Notes: a model not told the origin generated them from the sequence alone. Shown: positions 1 to 5,464, counted from the stretch's first letter. The stretch: DNA of 5,827 nucleotides from an uncultured Eubacteriaceae bacterium (GCA_937880125.1 CALFLU010000062.1:1-5827); one strand, 5' to 3'. Program-made: numbers and translations.

Positions 1-2
1 GT

Positions 3-809
3 GCAGGGGGTGTGTTGGCGGGTGAGTTTTTTTCGCTGGAGAAGCGAGATGGCAAGTATGTAATGGCGCAGGGAGCGCGCGCGGTGGACTTTGAAGAGGC
101 GAAGTTTGAGCAAGTGCGCGCATTTTTGACGGCCAACGATTATGATATGGACGCGGCGCTGGCGCAGTTTGCGGACGAGGTGCACATTGGCTGCTATTTG
201 GCGGCGGTGGTGTATTTGGACATGAGTCAGCATTATGGCCTGCACACGCTGGACATGGAGGCCAATGTATGCGCCGGGTGGAAGGGCGAGTATTTGGAGC
301 CCGTGCTTGACGGCGAGGGGGATTTGTTTTTTGACGGATATGCTCCGCGCGTGGTGCTGCACTGTGCGCCGGACAGTTGCCCCGAGCTGAATGTGTTTGT
401 GGGCATTGTGCTGCCCATGGGTCTTGGCATTGCCAAGGAGGCCTATGAGACGCATATCAGCATTTGGGGATATAACCTCGGCGAGAGTCTGCGCAGGTTT
501 TATGCAACAAAGTGGGCGCCTGCCATGGCACGCAAGAAGCAGGCGACAGGCGAAGAAGTGGCGCTGTGGTGCCCGATGACCGTGACGCTGGAAGAAGAGG
601 GCGGCGCTGTGATTGCGGCACAAATTGATGTGACGGACGGCGAGGCAGCTGAGATGCTGGAGGATTTTGAGCACATTATGGAGATGGTGCTTGAAAGCGG
701 CTCGAGGGATTGCAGCATCGGCCGCGGCGAGCATGGCGGCTGGGTTGTCTATGACGAGGAGGAACAAGACGAGGTTTATTTTGACGACGGCGAGGAGAAG
801 TTGGAGTAG
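3..809 (+). CDS. Unrecognised acidic protein, probably 5'-truncated by the window edge
   Basis: I do not recognise this protein. The frame is open from the first bases of the window to the TAG at 807-809. The first internal start candidate is GTG at 12, but its only SD-like sequence (a G-run at 6-10) lies one base upstream, too close to work. The true start is therefore probably outside the window. From GTG 12 there are 265 residues. The chain is acidic and looks soluble, with no signal peptide and no convincing membrane segment. A hydrophobic stretch (VFVGIVLPMGLGIA, about residues 128-141) is too short and too mixed to call membrane-spanning. The C-terminus is very acidic (YDEEEQDEVYFDDGEEKLE), which suits a DNA-mimic or protein-binding tail, but that is only inference. 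The gene is G+C-rich, with codon use like terL and unlike the toxin-antitoxin and Imm26-like genes between them. It may belong to the same phage or host backbone as terL. High confidence that it is coding; no functional call. Confidence 0.8.
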   Translation, partial: AGGVLAGEFFSLEKRDGKYVMAQGARAVDFEEAKFEQVRAFLTANDYDMDAALAQFADEVHIGCYLAAVVYLDMSQHYGLHTLDMEANVCAGWKGEYLEPVLDGEGDLFFDGYAPRVVLHCAPDSCPELNVFVGIVLPMGLGIAKEAYETHISIWGYNLGESLRRFYATKWAPAMARKKQATGEEVALWCPMTVTLEEEGGAVIAAQIDVTDGEAAEMLEDFEHIMEMVLESGSRDCSIGRGEHGGWVVYDEEEQDEVYFDDGEEKLE

Positions 810-843
810 GGATTTTGTTTTAGGTATATAGAGATTGAACAAC

Positions 844-873
844 AAAGCAAGAGGCATTGCCTCTTGTTTTTTA
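844..873 (+). terminator. Intrinsic terminator of the left-hand gene
   Basis: CAAGAGGC (848-855) pairs with GCCTCTTG (859-866) around a three-base ATT loop. The stem extends through A/T and one G-U pair to 844/870. It is followed by six T residues (867-872). It lies 35 bases after the stop codon of the left gene and faces the + strand. The tail and following bases (866-878) are identical to those after the terminator at 3249-3279. Confidence 0.85.
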
Positions 874-875
874 TT

Positions 876-1078
876 GGGTGGGGGTGGGAAAGAGATGAAA
901 CGGAACAGGTTGAAAAGAGCCACAGAGCGGGCGGCGGTGGGTCGAACAGGCAAAAGAGAGATGACGGCGGTGGGTCAAAACAGGATGGAAAGATGTTTGG
1001 GGAAGGTCTGAGAGATAACGGAGAAGAGAAATGACGGCGGGGAGTTCGATAAGCACAAAAGAGATAATATAGAGGTGA
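876..1078 (+). repeat. Purine-rich imperfect repeat cluster 1
   Basis: This stretch between the left gene and the toxin-antitoxin promoter holds no convincing gene. It consists of related G/A-rich units built on the core ATGACGGCGGTGGGT. Copies are at about 926-955 (GCGGCGGTGGGTCGAACAGG), 957-1020 (core followed by a GATGTTTGGGGAAGGTC tail) and 1026-1064 (ATGACGGCGGGGAGTTCGAT). The order of units in 931-1060 is repeated collinearly at 3437-3566, with an offset of 2506-2507 bases. Immediately after the cluster, an SD-like AGAGGTGA (1071-1078) precedes ATGs at 1079 and 1085 that open only 12-14 codons, ending at TAG 1121-1123. This may be a vestige of a gene start. No mobile-element ends are seen. 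Confidence 0.75.
931..1060 (+). repeat. Left copy of a ~130-bp collinear direct repeat
   Basis: It aligns with 3437-3566 in the same orientation. The best stretches are 931-959 with 3437-3465 (27 of 29 bases by eye), 991-1008 with 3498-3515, and 1031-1057 with 3537-3563. One single-base indel separates the outer anchors. The two copies bracket the toxin-antitoxin operon and the Imm26-like gene. Confidence 0.7.
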
Positions 1079-1156
1079 ATGAAAATGGGCAAAACGGTAG
1101 GCGGCGGCAGGAAACCGATGTAGCGAAAGGACGAAACGTTAATAACTTAAAAGTAC

Positions 1157-1185
1157 TTGACAATGCGCGAAGTTCTTTTTATAAT
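1157..1185 (+). promoter_or_regulatory. Consensus sigma-A promoter of the toxin-antitoxin operon
   Basis: The -35 box TTGACA (1157-1162) and -10 box TATAAT (1180-1185) both match the housekeeping consensus exactly, with a 17-base spacer. Transcription should start near 1192, giving a leader of about 30 bases before the toxin ATG at 1224. A promoter this strong suggests that repression is needed, which fits an autoregulated toxin-antitoxin operon. Confidence 0.9.
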
Positions 1186-1196
1186 GACATTGTCAA
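1157..1196 (+). promoter_or_regulatory. Candidate antitoxin operator: inverted repeat across the promoter
   Basis: TTGACAATG (1157-1165) and CATTGTCAA (1188-1196) are perfect reverse complements, 22 bases apart. The left arm covers the -35 box and the right arm lies at the expected transcription start. The right arm is also part of a near-palindrome, TGACATTGTCA (1185-1195), which could be a complete dimer site. HigA/XRE antitoxins usually bind palindromes in their own promoter, so this is the likely site of autoregulation. Binding itself is inferred. Confidence 0.65.
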
Positions 1197-1223
1197 TACA
1201 AGACGGCAAATGTTGGAGAGCCT

Positions 1224-1583
1224 ATGTATCAAGTTGTATTTTATAAAGACAAAAACGGAAAAGAGCCTGTATTGGAATACCTGCAAACATTGCGCGGAAA
1301 GAACGACAAAGAGAGTCGAATTAAGCTTACAAAAATCAACGACTACATTCAGGCTTTGAGCATGTACGGAACCAGGATTGGCATGCCTTATGTGAAGCAT
1401 CTTGAGGGGGAGATTTGGGAAATCAGGCCGACGAGGGACAGAATTTTGTTTGCGGCGCGGTATGAAGGGGGATTTGTATTACTGCATCATTTTGTGAAAA
1501 AAACACAAAAAACACCGAAAAGGGAAATAGAGCGTGCTAAGAGGGCATTGCTTGACTATCAGGAAAGGAGTAAGCAAACATGA
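1224..1583 (+). CDS. higB: RelE/HigB superfamily toxin (phage Gp49-like), 119 aa
   Basis: Probable toxin of a type II toxin-antitoxin pair. RelE/HigB toxins are small basic RNases that cut mRNA, usually on the ribosome, and the antitoxin neutralises them by direct binding. The family signature is clear. VLEYLQTL (residues 16-23) is in the N-terminal helix. HLEGEIWEIRP (59-69) and RILFAARYEGGFVLLHHFVKKTQKTP (73-98) form the beta-sheet core, and EIERAKRALLDY (101-112) is the C-terminal helix. The conserved basic residues R68, R73, K92 and K93 are candidates for RNA contact or catalysis. Length is typical (about 100-120 aa). ATG 1224 is supported by a GGAG site (1215-1218) five bases upstream. 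The stop overlaps the antitoxin start as ATGA, so the two are translationally coupled. Toxin-first order is usual for HigBA. The symbol is a family-level assignment; Gp49-like or Tad would be alternative names. Confidence 0.9.
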   Translation: MYQVVFYKDKNGKEPVLEYLQTLRGKNDKESRIKLTKINDYIQALSMYGTRIGMPYVKHLEGEIWEIRPTRDRILFAARYEGGFVLLHHFVKKTQKTPKREIERAKRALLDYQERSKQT

Positions 1584-1912
1584 GTGAAAAAAATAAAAAC
1601 CAAGTCAGTGCTGCGGGACACAGCTGGCAAGAGGTGCGCAAGGAGTTGTTTACGCCTGAGGAAATTGCTGCCAGTGACCTTCGGGTTGCGATTATCGGAG
1701 AATTGATTGAGGCACGCGAGGAGAGGGGTATCTCACAAAAGAAATTGGAGGAATTGAGCGGCGTAAAACAACCGATTATCGCGCGCATGGAACGAGGAAA
1801 AACCAGCCCGCAAATCGACACGATTTTGAAGGTGTTGGCACCATTGGGTAAGACATTGGCGGTTGTGCCGCTGGAAAAAAGCAAGAAAAAAAAGAAGGAA
1901 GTCACGACTTAA
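1580..1912 (+). CDS. higA: XRE-family (HigA-like) antitoxin, 110 aa
   Basis: Predicted DNA-binding antitoxin that neutralises the upstream toxin and represses the operon. Residues 15-40 (SWQEVRKELFTPEEIAASDL onward) are the N-terminal segment typical of antitoxins paired with Gp49-like toxins. Residues about 41-90 are a Cro/C1 helix-turn-helix: ISQKKLEELSGVKQPIIARME contains the turn and recognition helix, followed by KTSPQIDTILKVLAPLG. The protein ends in a lysine-rich tail (KSKKKKK, 100-106). An AAAGGAG site (1564-1570) precedes the ATG by nine bases and lies inside the toxin coding sequence, which would let the antitoxin be translated independently. The likely operator is the inverted repeat at 1157-1196. 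Family confidence is high; partnership is inferred from the four-base overlap and matching families. Confidence 0.92.
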   Translation: MSEKNKNQVSAAGHSWQEVRKELFTPEEIAASDLRVAIIGELIEAREERGISQKKLEELSGVKQPIIARMERGKTSPQIDTILKVLAPLGKTLAVVPLEKSKKKKKEVTT

Positions 1913-1917
1913 GAGAG

Positions 1918-1941
1918 AAAGGCGCGCAAGCGTCTTTTTTT
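1918..1941 (+). terminator. Intrinsic terminator of the toxin-antitoxin operon
   Basis: An eight-pair stem (AAAGGCGC 1918-1925 with GCGTCTTT 1930-1937, one G-U pair) is closed by a GCAA tetraloop of the GNRA type. It runs straight into a seven-T tract (1935-1941). It begins six bases after the antitoxin stop, separating this operon from the Imm26-like gene. Confidence 0.88.
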
Positions 1942-2005
1942 GATGATTTGAGAATGTTAAAAAGGACAGAACGACAAATTCAGCGAATTAAAAACAGGTT
2001 ATGGG

Positions 2006-2014
2006 TGATATAAT
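2006..2014 (+). promoter_or_regulatory. Extended -10 promoter for the Imm26-like gene
   Basis: TGATATAAT is a perfect extended -10 element (TG at 2006-2007, TATAAT at 2009-2014). No good -35 box sits 16-18 bases upstream; the 17-spaced hexamer at 1986-1991 is AATTAA. This is common for extended -10 promoters. A small inverted repeat, AATTC-AGC-GAATT (1977-1989), lies over the -35 position and could be a regulator site, but the evidence for that is weak. The leader to the ATG at 2081 would be about 60 bases. Confidence 0.7.
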
Positions 2015-2080
2015 AAAATGGAATACACAAAACACAAATTTGGACGAAGAAAAACAAGGCATTAAAGGGGCAATGGAAAA

Positions 2081-3229
2081 ATGAGTGAACCGAAATTTAT
2101 GTTGACCAATGAACAGAGGAAATATGTGGGACTTGATCCCCTTGAGCGCCATTGGGAACCTATACAGATGAGGGACAGTTATTATTATTTCGATGGCGAT
2201 ATCATAAAAAGGGCAATTACTTTAGATGAAAAACAATATCAAGAATATGAACTTTATGAGCAAACGGCTGAAAACAAAACGATTGTGCTGCCGAAGACGA
2301 AACGTGGAAAACCGAAAAAATTCAATCATACGGCGACACGAAGCTTTAGTTTAAGCGGCATGTATTTTTCTTTTGGGTACGGGTATGCGCAAATTGTCAA
2401 CTACACTACACAGACAAATTATTATCTAGAAAAATTAAAGAAGAAGCAAGGGTTGGAGAGCTTGAATGAATGGTTGACAGGTTGGATGGCGGATAGCACA
2501 GAGGCGGATTTAGTGGAATTGCATGCTTTTAAAACCGCAAAACGGGTTCATCAACAATACAAAGAAGGGGATATTTTTGCTTTTAAATACGGCAGAAGAC
2601 AATATGGTTTTGGAAAAATATTAATTGATGTGGTGAAAAGAAGGAAGACGGAAGAATTTAAAAAGAACAAAAATTACGGTCTTGACAGAATAGGAACACC
2701 GCTGGTTGTAAAGGTATATCACAAGATAAGTGATGAGATGGTCGTAGACATTGACGAGATGGAAAGAGGTCTTGCAATGCCGTCATATATGGTTATGGAC
2801 AACAATATTTATTACGGAGAATATAAAATTATCGGAAACCGTCCCGTTACTTGTCGGGATTTGGACGGTGGGCCGATAGAGGGCGGACCGAAAAATATTC
2901 TTTCGGATAAGGGGAGTGCTTTTTTACAATTTGGGCTGATTTATCGGGAAATGTCACGCGATGAGTATGATCGATATAAAGATCGTGAATGGTATCAGAA
3001 AAGATTTGGCAGCGGCGGAGTGGGCTTTTCGCTCAATTTAAACAATTTGGAACAATGTATTGCAACGCAATCCAACGACAGCTATTATAGAGAAATTGGC
3101 TATGATATGCGAGATCCCGCCAATAAGAAGAGCAAAAACGAGATTTTTGAGGCGTTTGGCTTAGATGGCGATAAGGATTATGCAGCAAATATGGCATTGG
3201 CGGAAAAGGTAAAGAAATATCAGCCGTAG
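2081..3229 (+). CDS. Imm26-like domain protein, 382 aa
   Basis: The segment EGDIFAFKYGRRQYGFGKILIDV (residues 162-184) matches the signature of the Imm26 immunity-protein family (GDIFxIPLxDGxYGxGrIl). The rest of that domain probably runs to about residue 265, through YYGEYKIIGNRPV. Imm26 proteins are thought to protect against polymorphic toxins, although many family members stand alone. The N-terminal part (about 1-155, with NEQRKYVGLDPLERHWE at 10-26) resembles a conserved N-terminal region seen on longer Imm26-type proteins, to my recollection. The C-terminal 100 residues have no recognised fold. No signal peptide or membrane segment is seen, so it is probably cytoplasmic. ATG 2081 follows AAAGGGG (2064-2070) at ten bases. 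An ATG at 2073 opens only three codons. The gene is strongly A+T-rich compared with its flanks, which suggests a different origin. It has its own promoter and terminator, and no cognate toxin lies beside it. The domain call is moderate. Confidence 0.75.
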   Translation: MSEPKFMLTNEQRKYVGLDPLERHWEPIQMRDSYYYFDGDIIKRAITLDEKQYQEYELYEQTAENKTIVLPKTKRGKPKKFNHTATRSFSLSGMYFSFGYGYAQIVNYTTQTNYYLEKLKKKQGLESLNEWLTGWMADSTEADLVELHAFKTAKRVHQQYKEGDIFAFKYGRRQYGFGKILIDVVKRRKTEEFKKNKNYGLDRIGTPLVVKVYHKISDEMVVDIDEMERGLAMPSYMVMDNNIYYGEYKIIGNRPVTCRDLDGGPIEGGPKNILSDKGSAFLQFGLIYREMSRDEYDRYKDREWYQKRFGSGGVGFSLNLNNLEQCIATQSNDSYYREIGYDMRDPANKKSKNEIFEAFGLDGDKDYAANMALAEKVKKYQP

Positions 3230-3248
3230 GGCAGGAAAGTGGACAGCG

Positions 3249-3279
3249 GCAAACTCCAAAAGGGGTTTGCTGTTTTTTA
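3249..3279 (+). terminator. Intrinsic terminator of the Imm26-like gene
   Basis: GCAAACTCC (3249-3257) pairs with GGGGTTTGC (3262-3270) around an AAAA loop, with one G-U pair, and is followed by TG and six T residues (3273-3278). It starts 20 bases after the gene's stop codon. Bases 3272-3284 are identical to 866-878, the tail of the left gene's terminator, and each is followed by a repeat cluster. Confidence 0.88.
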
Positions 3280-3281
3280 TT

Positions 3282-3586
3282 GGGAAAAATGAGAGAAAAA
3301 AAGACGGAGGGATTATTGATATAGAGAAATGACGGCGTTGGGTCAAAACGGAATAGAGAGATGTGCGGGGAAGGTCAACCAGATAAGGATGAGAGATGAT
3401 GGCGGTGGGTCGAGATGATAAAGAAGAGATGAAATGGCGGCGGTAGGTTGAACAGGCAAAAGAGAAATGACGATGGTGGGTTCGCTGTGAAATAGAGAGA
3501 TGTGTGGGGAAGGGCGGTTAGATGAGGATTAGAGAGATGACGGCGGGGAGTCCAATAAGCAAGAGAGTGAAAGAAAGGCGGGTGGT
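3282..3586 (+). repeat. Purine-rich imperfect repeat cluster 2
   Basis: This interval holds no convincing gene. It has the same units as cluster 1 in more copies, with core ATGACGGCGGTGGGT variants at about 3324-3385, 3392-3412, 3431-3463, 3463-3530 and 3531-3575. Bases 3324-3385 match 956-1017 at roughly four positions in five. Bases 3437-3566 match 931-1060 collinearly, including GAACAGGCAAAAGAGA, GATGTGTGGGGAAGG and ATGACGGCGGGGAGTCCAAT. The + strand is almost entirely purine. The units contain stops in places and vary in length, so they do not form a single coding repeat here. Confidence 0.8.
3437..3566 (+). repeat. Right copy of the ~130-bp collinear direct repeat
   Basis: Partner of 931-1060 (see that entry). 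It lies at the terL-proximal end of cluster 2 and runs into the duplicated gene-start segment at 3537-3600. Confidence 0.7.
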
Positions 3587-3600
3587 TTGATGGAATTGAA
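3536..3600 (+). repeat. Gene-start direct repeat, copy 1
   Basis: This segment runs from an ATGACGGCGG core through a G-rich SD-like site to ATG 3590. It recurs at 3739-3801 with an offset of 201-203 bases. The last 20 bases (3581-3600, GGTGGTTTGATGGAATTGAA) are identical in the two copies and include the start codon. Confidence 0.8.
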
Positions 3601-3781
3601 GAAAGATAGAACGGATGAGGAGAAGATAGAAAAGGGAGATATTCAATCGGTGGCGGCAGCGGGGCATATTAAGAAAAGAGAGAAAACGGGGATAAGGGCG
3701 TTGAGTGAGGAAGCAGCGGGGAATATTGTGAGTAACGAAATGACGGCGGTGGGTTCGATAAGCAAAGCAGAGAGCAAGTGA
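3590..3781 (+). CDS. Small repeat-bearing ORF (63 aa), a duplicated terL 5' end
   Basis: From ATG 3590 this ORF encodes 63 residues (64 if the preceding TTG is used). It begins MELKK, as the next gene begins MELKQ, with an identical 20-base start context. It contains IKKREKTGIRALSEEAAGNI, which matches the repeat motif in the terminase N-terminus. Its last bases are the S-type repeat unit translated as MTAVGSISKAESK. Its TGA (3779-3781) overlaps the SD of the terminase start. It occupies the slot where a terminase small subunit often lies, but it shows no helix-turn-helix and is far too short, so I do not call it TerS. It is either a translated leader peptide, coupled to terL by stop/SD overlap, or a non-functional duplication product. 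The GGCGGGTGG site upstream is a poorer SD than that of terL. Confidence 0.4.
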   Translation: MELKKDRTDEEKIEKGDIQSVAAAGHIKKREKTGIRALSEEAAGNIVSNEMTAVGSISKAESK

Positions 3782-3801
3782 GGTGGTTTGATGGAATTGA
3801 A
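3739..3801 (+). repeat. Gene-start direct repeat, copy 2
   Basis: Partner of 3536-3600. It carries the ATGACGGCGG core at 3740, TTCGATAAGCAAA at 3754-3766 and the identical 20-mer at 3782-3801 with the terL ATG at 3791. It sits over the end of the small ORF and the start of terL. Confidence 0.8.
3780..3786 (+). promoter_or_regulatory. Ribosome binding site of the long terL form
   Basis: GAGGTGG ends four bases before ATG 3791 and is a good SD, favouring this start over the adjacent TTG at 3788. A second, weaker in-frame option is AAGGG (3958-3962) five bases before ATG 3968, which would give a form without most of the repeat extension. Confidence 0.6.
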
Positions 3802-5464
3802 ACAAGGTGGAATCTCTGAAAAGAAAAAATGCGATACAAGGGCGTTGAGTAAGGGAGCAGCGGGGACGGTAAGTGAGGCGGCAAAGGAAGAAATTCAGAA
3901 AAGAGAAATAAAGGGGGTAAGGGAGTTGAGTGGGGTGGTATTGGGGGATATTGAAAAAAGGGAAAAAATGGAGGCGGGGGTGTTGAGTGAGGGCGAGATG
4001 CGGTTGTTGGAGACGAGCAATGTGGCGTTTTTGCCGTTGTATGCCGATGAGAGCCGGTATTTGGTGCTCAAGGGCGGCGGGGGCAGCGGCAAGAGCATTT
4101 TTGCGGGGCGGAAGATTCTTGAGAGGTGCGCCCGGGGCGGCTATCACAAGTTTTTGGTGGTGCGCAAGGTGGAAAAAAGCTTGCGGGAGAGCTGTTATGC
4201 GCAGCTTAGGGGACAGATTGCCGAGCATTTTGACGCGGGAGAATTTAAGTGTACGGAGACGCCCATGAAGATTAAGCACAACGCCACGGGCAACGAAATC
4301 GTGTTTTGCGGCATCGATAATCCCGAAAAGCTGAAGTCGTATTATAACATAACAGGGGTGTGGATTGAGGAGGCGACGGACCTGACGGAGGCGGATTTTA
4401 ATCAGCTGGACATTCGCTGCAGGTGCGACAAGTCGGACTATATGCAGATTATTTTGACCTTTAATCCGATTTCGATTTTGCACTGGCTCAAGCGGCGGTT
4501 TTTTGACCGCGCGCTGCCCAATTGCAGGGTACACGAGAGCACCTTTCGGGACAATCGGTTTTTGCCCCAAGAGGCTGTGGCGGTGCTGGAGGGATTTCGG
4601 CGGACGGATCCGTATTATTACAGCGTGTACTATGAAAATCAGTGGGGCGTGTTTGGCAAGTCGGTTTTTGATGCAGAGCGTGTGACAAAACGGCTGGGCG
4701 AGGTTGGCGCGCCTGTGCAGGTGGGGCGGTTTGAGTATGACTTGACGATGCGCATTGACGAGCAGGGATATCTGCTCAGCAACGTGCGGTTTGTGGAGGA
4801 CAGACACGGCTGGGTGCGGATCTATGCGCCCCCTGCGGCGGGTGAGTATTATGCCATTGGCGCGGACACGGCGGGGGAGGGCAGCGATGATTTCATTGCC
4901 AGTGTGGTGGACGCCACGACGACGATGCAGGTGGCTGTGATGGACATGGAGACGGACGAGGATATTTTTGCGGAGCAGTTATACTGTCTCGGGCGTTATT
5001 ATAACGATGCGCTGGTGGCCGTGGAGGTGAATTTTTCGACGTATCCCGTCAGGCGGCTGCAGCAGCTGAGTTATCCGAAGCAATATGTGCGTCAGGCGGT
5101 GGACCGCTACACGCAACGGCCGATGCATGCCTTCGGCTTTCGCACGGACAGCAAGAGCCGACCGCTGATTATTGCGGGGTTGGTGGGGCATGTGCGGGAT
5201 TATGCCGAGACGATTTGCGACAAAAAGACGCTGGAGCAGATGCTGAGCTTTGTGCGGGACGAGCGGGGACGGCCACAGGCGCAGGCGGGGGCGAAGGACG
5301 ACTGCGTCATGGCGCACGCCATTGCGCTGCACGCGTGTTGTCAGCAGCAGGTGCGGCAGGGGCGCGGTGCAGGCAGGGTGGCGCTGAGCGCGGCGGAGGT
5401 TTTTGGCGCAGACGGGCCGAGGATGAGCGGCTTTGGCGCGGGCGAGAAGAGGGTGGTGGTGTAA
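3791..5464 (+). CDS. terL: Phage terminase large subunit (ATPase/nuclease), 557 aa
   Basis: Motor that translocates phage DNA into the prohead and cuts it. Residues are numbered from the TTG at 3788, so subtract one for the ATG. The adenine-binding/arm segment is RYLVLK (90-95), Walker A is GGGGSGKS (96-103), Walker B with catalytic glutamate is VWIEEA (191-196) and the coupling motif is LTFNP (223-227). The C-terminal RNase H-like nuclease keeps its three acids: D360 in AIGADTAGEG, E413 in VAVEVNFS, and D504/D505 in GAKDDCVMAH. The protein is therefore intact and probably active. It resembles PBSX/XtmB-type subunits of clostridial phages. The family core starts near residue 71-75; the preceding 70 residues are lysine/glutamate-rich repeats. 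ATG 3791 has the best SD, and ATG 3968 or 3998 would give a normal-length protein. No small subunit is visible upstream and no portal gene within the window. Confidence 0.95.
   Translation: MELKQGGISEKKKCDTRALSKGAAGTVSEAAKEEIQKREIKGVRELSGVVLGDIEKREKMEAGVLSEGEMRLLETSNVAFLPLYADESRYLVLKGGGGSGKSIFAGRKILERCARGGYHKFLVVRKVEKSLRESCYAQLRGQIAEHFDAGEFKCTETPMKIKHNATGNEIVFCGIDNPEKLKSYYNITGVWIEEATDLTEADFNQLDIRCRCDKSDYMQIILTFNPISILHWLKRRFFDRALPNCRVHESTFRDNRFLPQEAVAVLEGFRRTDPYYYSVYYENQWGVFGKSVFDAERVTKRLGEVGAPVQVGRFEYDLTMRIDEQGYLLSNVRFVEDRHGWVRIYAPPAAGEYYAIGADTAGEGSDDFIASVVDATTTMQVAVMDMETDEDIFAEQLYCLGRYYNDALVAVEVNFSTYPVRRLQQLSYPKQYVRQAVDRYTQRPMHAFGFRTDSKSRPLIIAGLVGHVRDYAETICDKKTLEQMLSFVRDERGRPQAQAGAKDDCVMAHAIALHACCQQQVRQGRGAGRVALSAAEVFGADGPRMSGFGAGEKRVVV

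Larger units (their letters stand above)
3692..4003 (+). repeat. Coding repeats (about 37 nt / 20 aa) at the terL 5' end
   Basis: The motif ATAAGGGCGTTGAGTGAGG plus its tail is found at 3692-3727, about 3835-3871 and 3916-3953, with a partial copy at 3973-4003. Each is preceded by an A/G-rich stretch (AAAAGAGAAA type). In protein the units read KREKTGIRALSEEAAG, EKKKCDTRALSKGAAG, KREIKGVRELSGVVLG and KREKMEAGVLSEGE. The first unit is in the small ORF and the other three are in the terminase extension. All copies keep the reading frame of the ORF that contains them. Confidence 0.7.

Noticed and set aside
876..888. Possible G-quadruplex GGGTGGGGGTGGG
   Set aside because: Only three separate G-runs are present; a fourth run of three or more is lacking nearby on the same strand.
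876..1078. CRISPR array
   Set aside because: The repeats are divergent, of unequal length and without uniform spacers, and no cas gene is near.
1075..1359. A 94-codon + strand frame overlapping the toxin
   Set aside because: It overlaps the toxin in another frame, runs across the promoter and operator, and shows no family features. Only the vestigial start near 1085 is retained as a note.
2073..2084. Three-codon ORF overlapping the Imm26-like start
   Set aside because: The ATG is only two bases from the G-run and ends at once; it is most likely chance.
3590..3781. Terminase small subunit
   Set aside because: Too short, no DNA-binding helix-turn-helix, and its sequence is explained by duplication of the terL 5' end.
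3518..4807. A 429-codon open frame on the minus strand
   Set aside because: It lies antisense to terL, whose motifs are unmistakable. The minus-strand product is rich in Pro, His and Leu with no domain and no SD, as expected from the complement of a G-rich gene.
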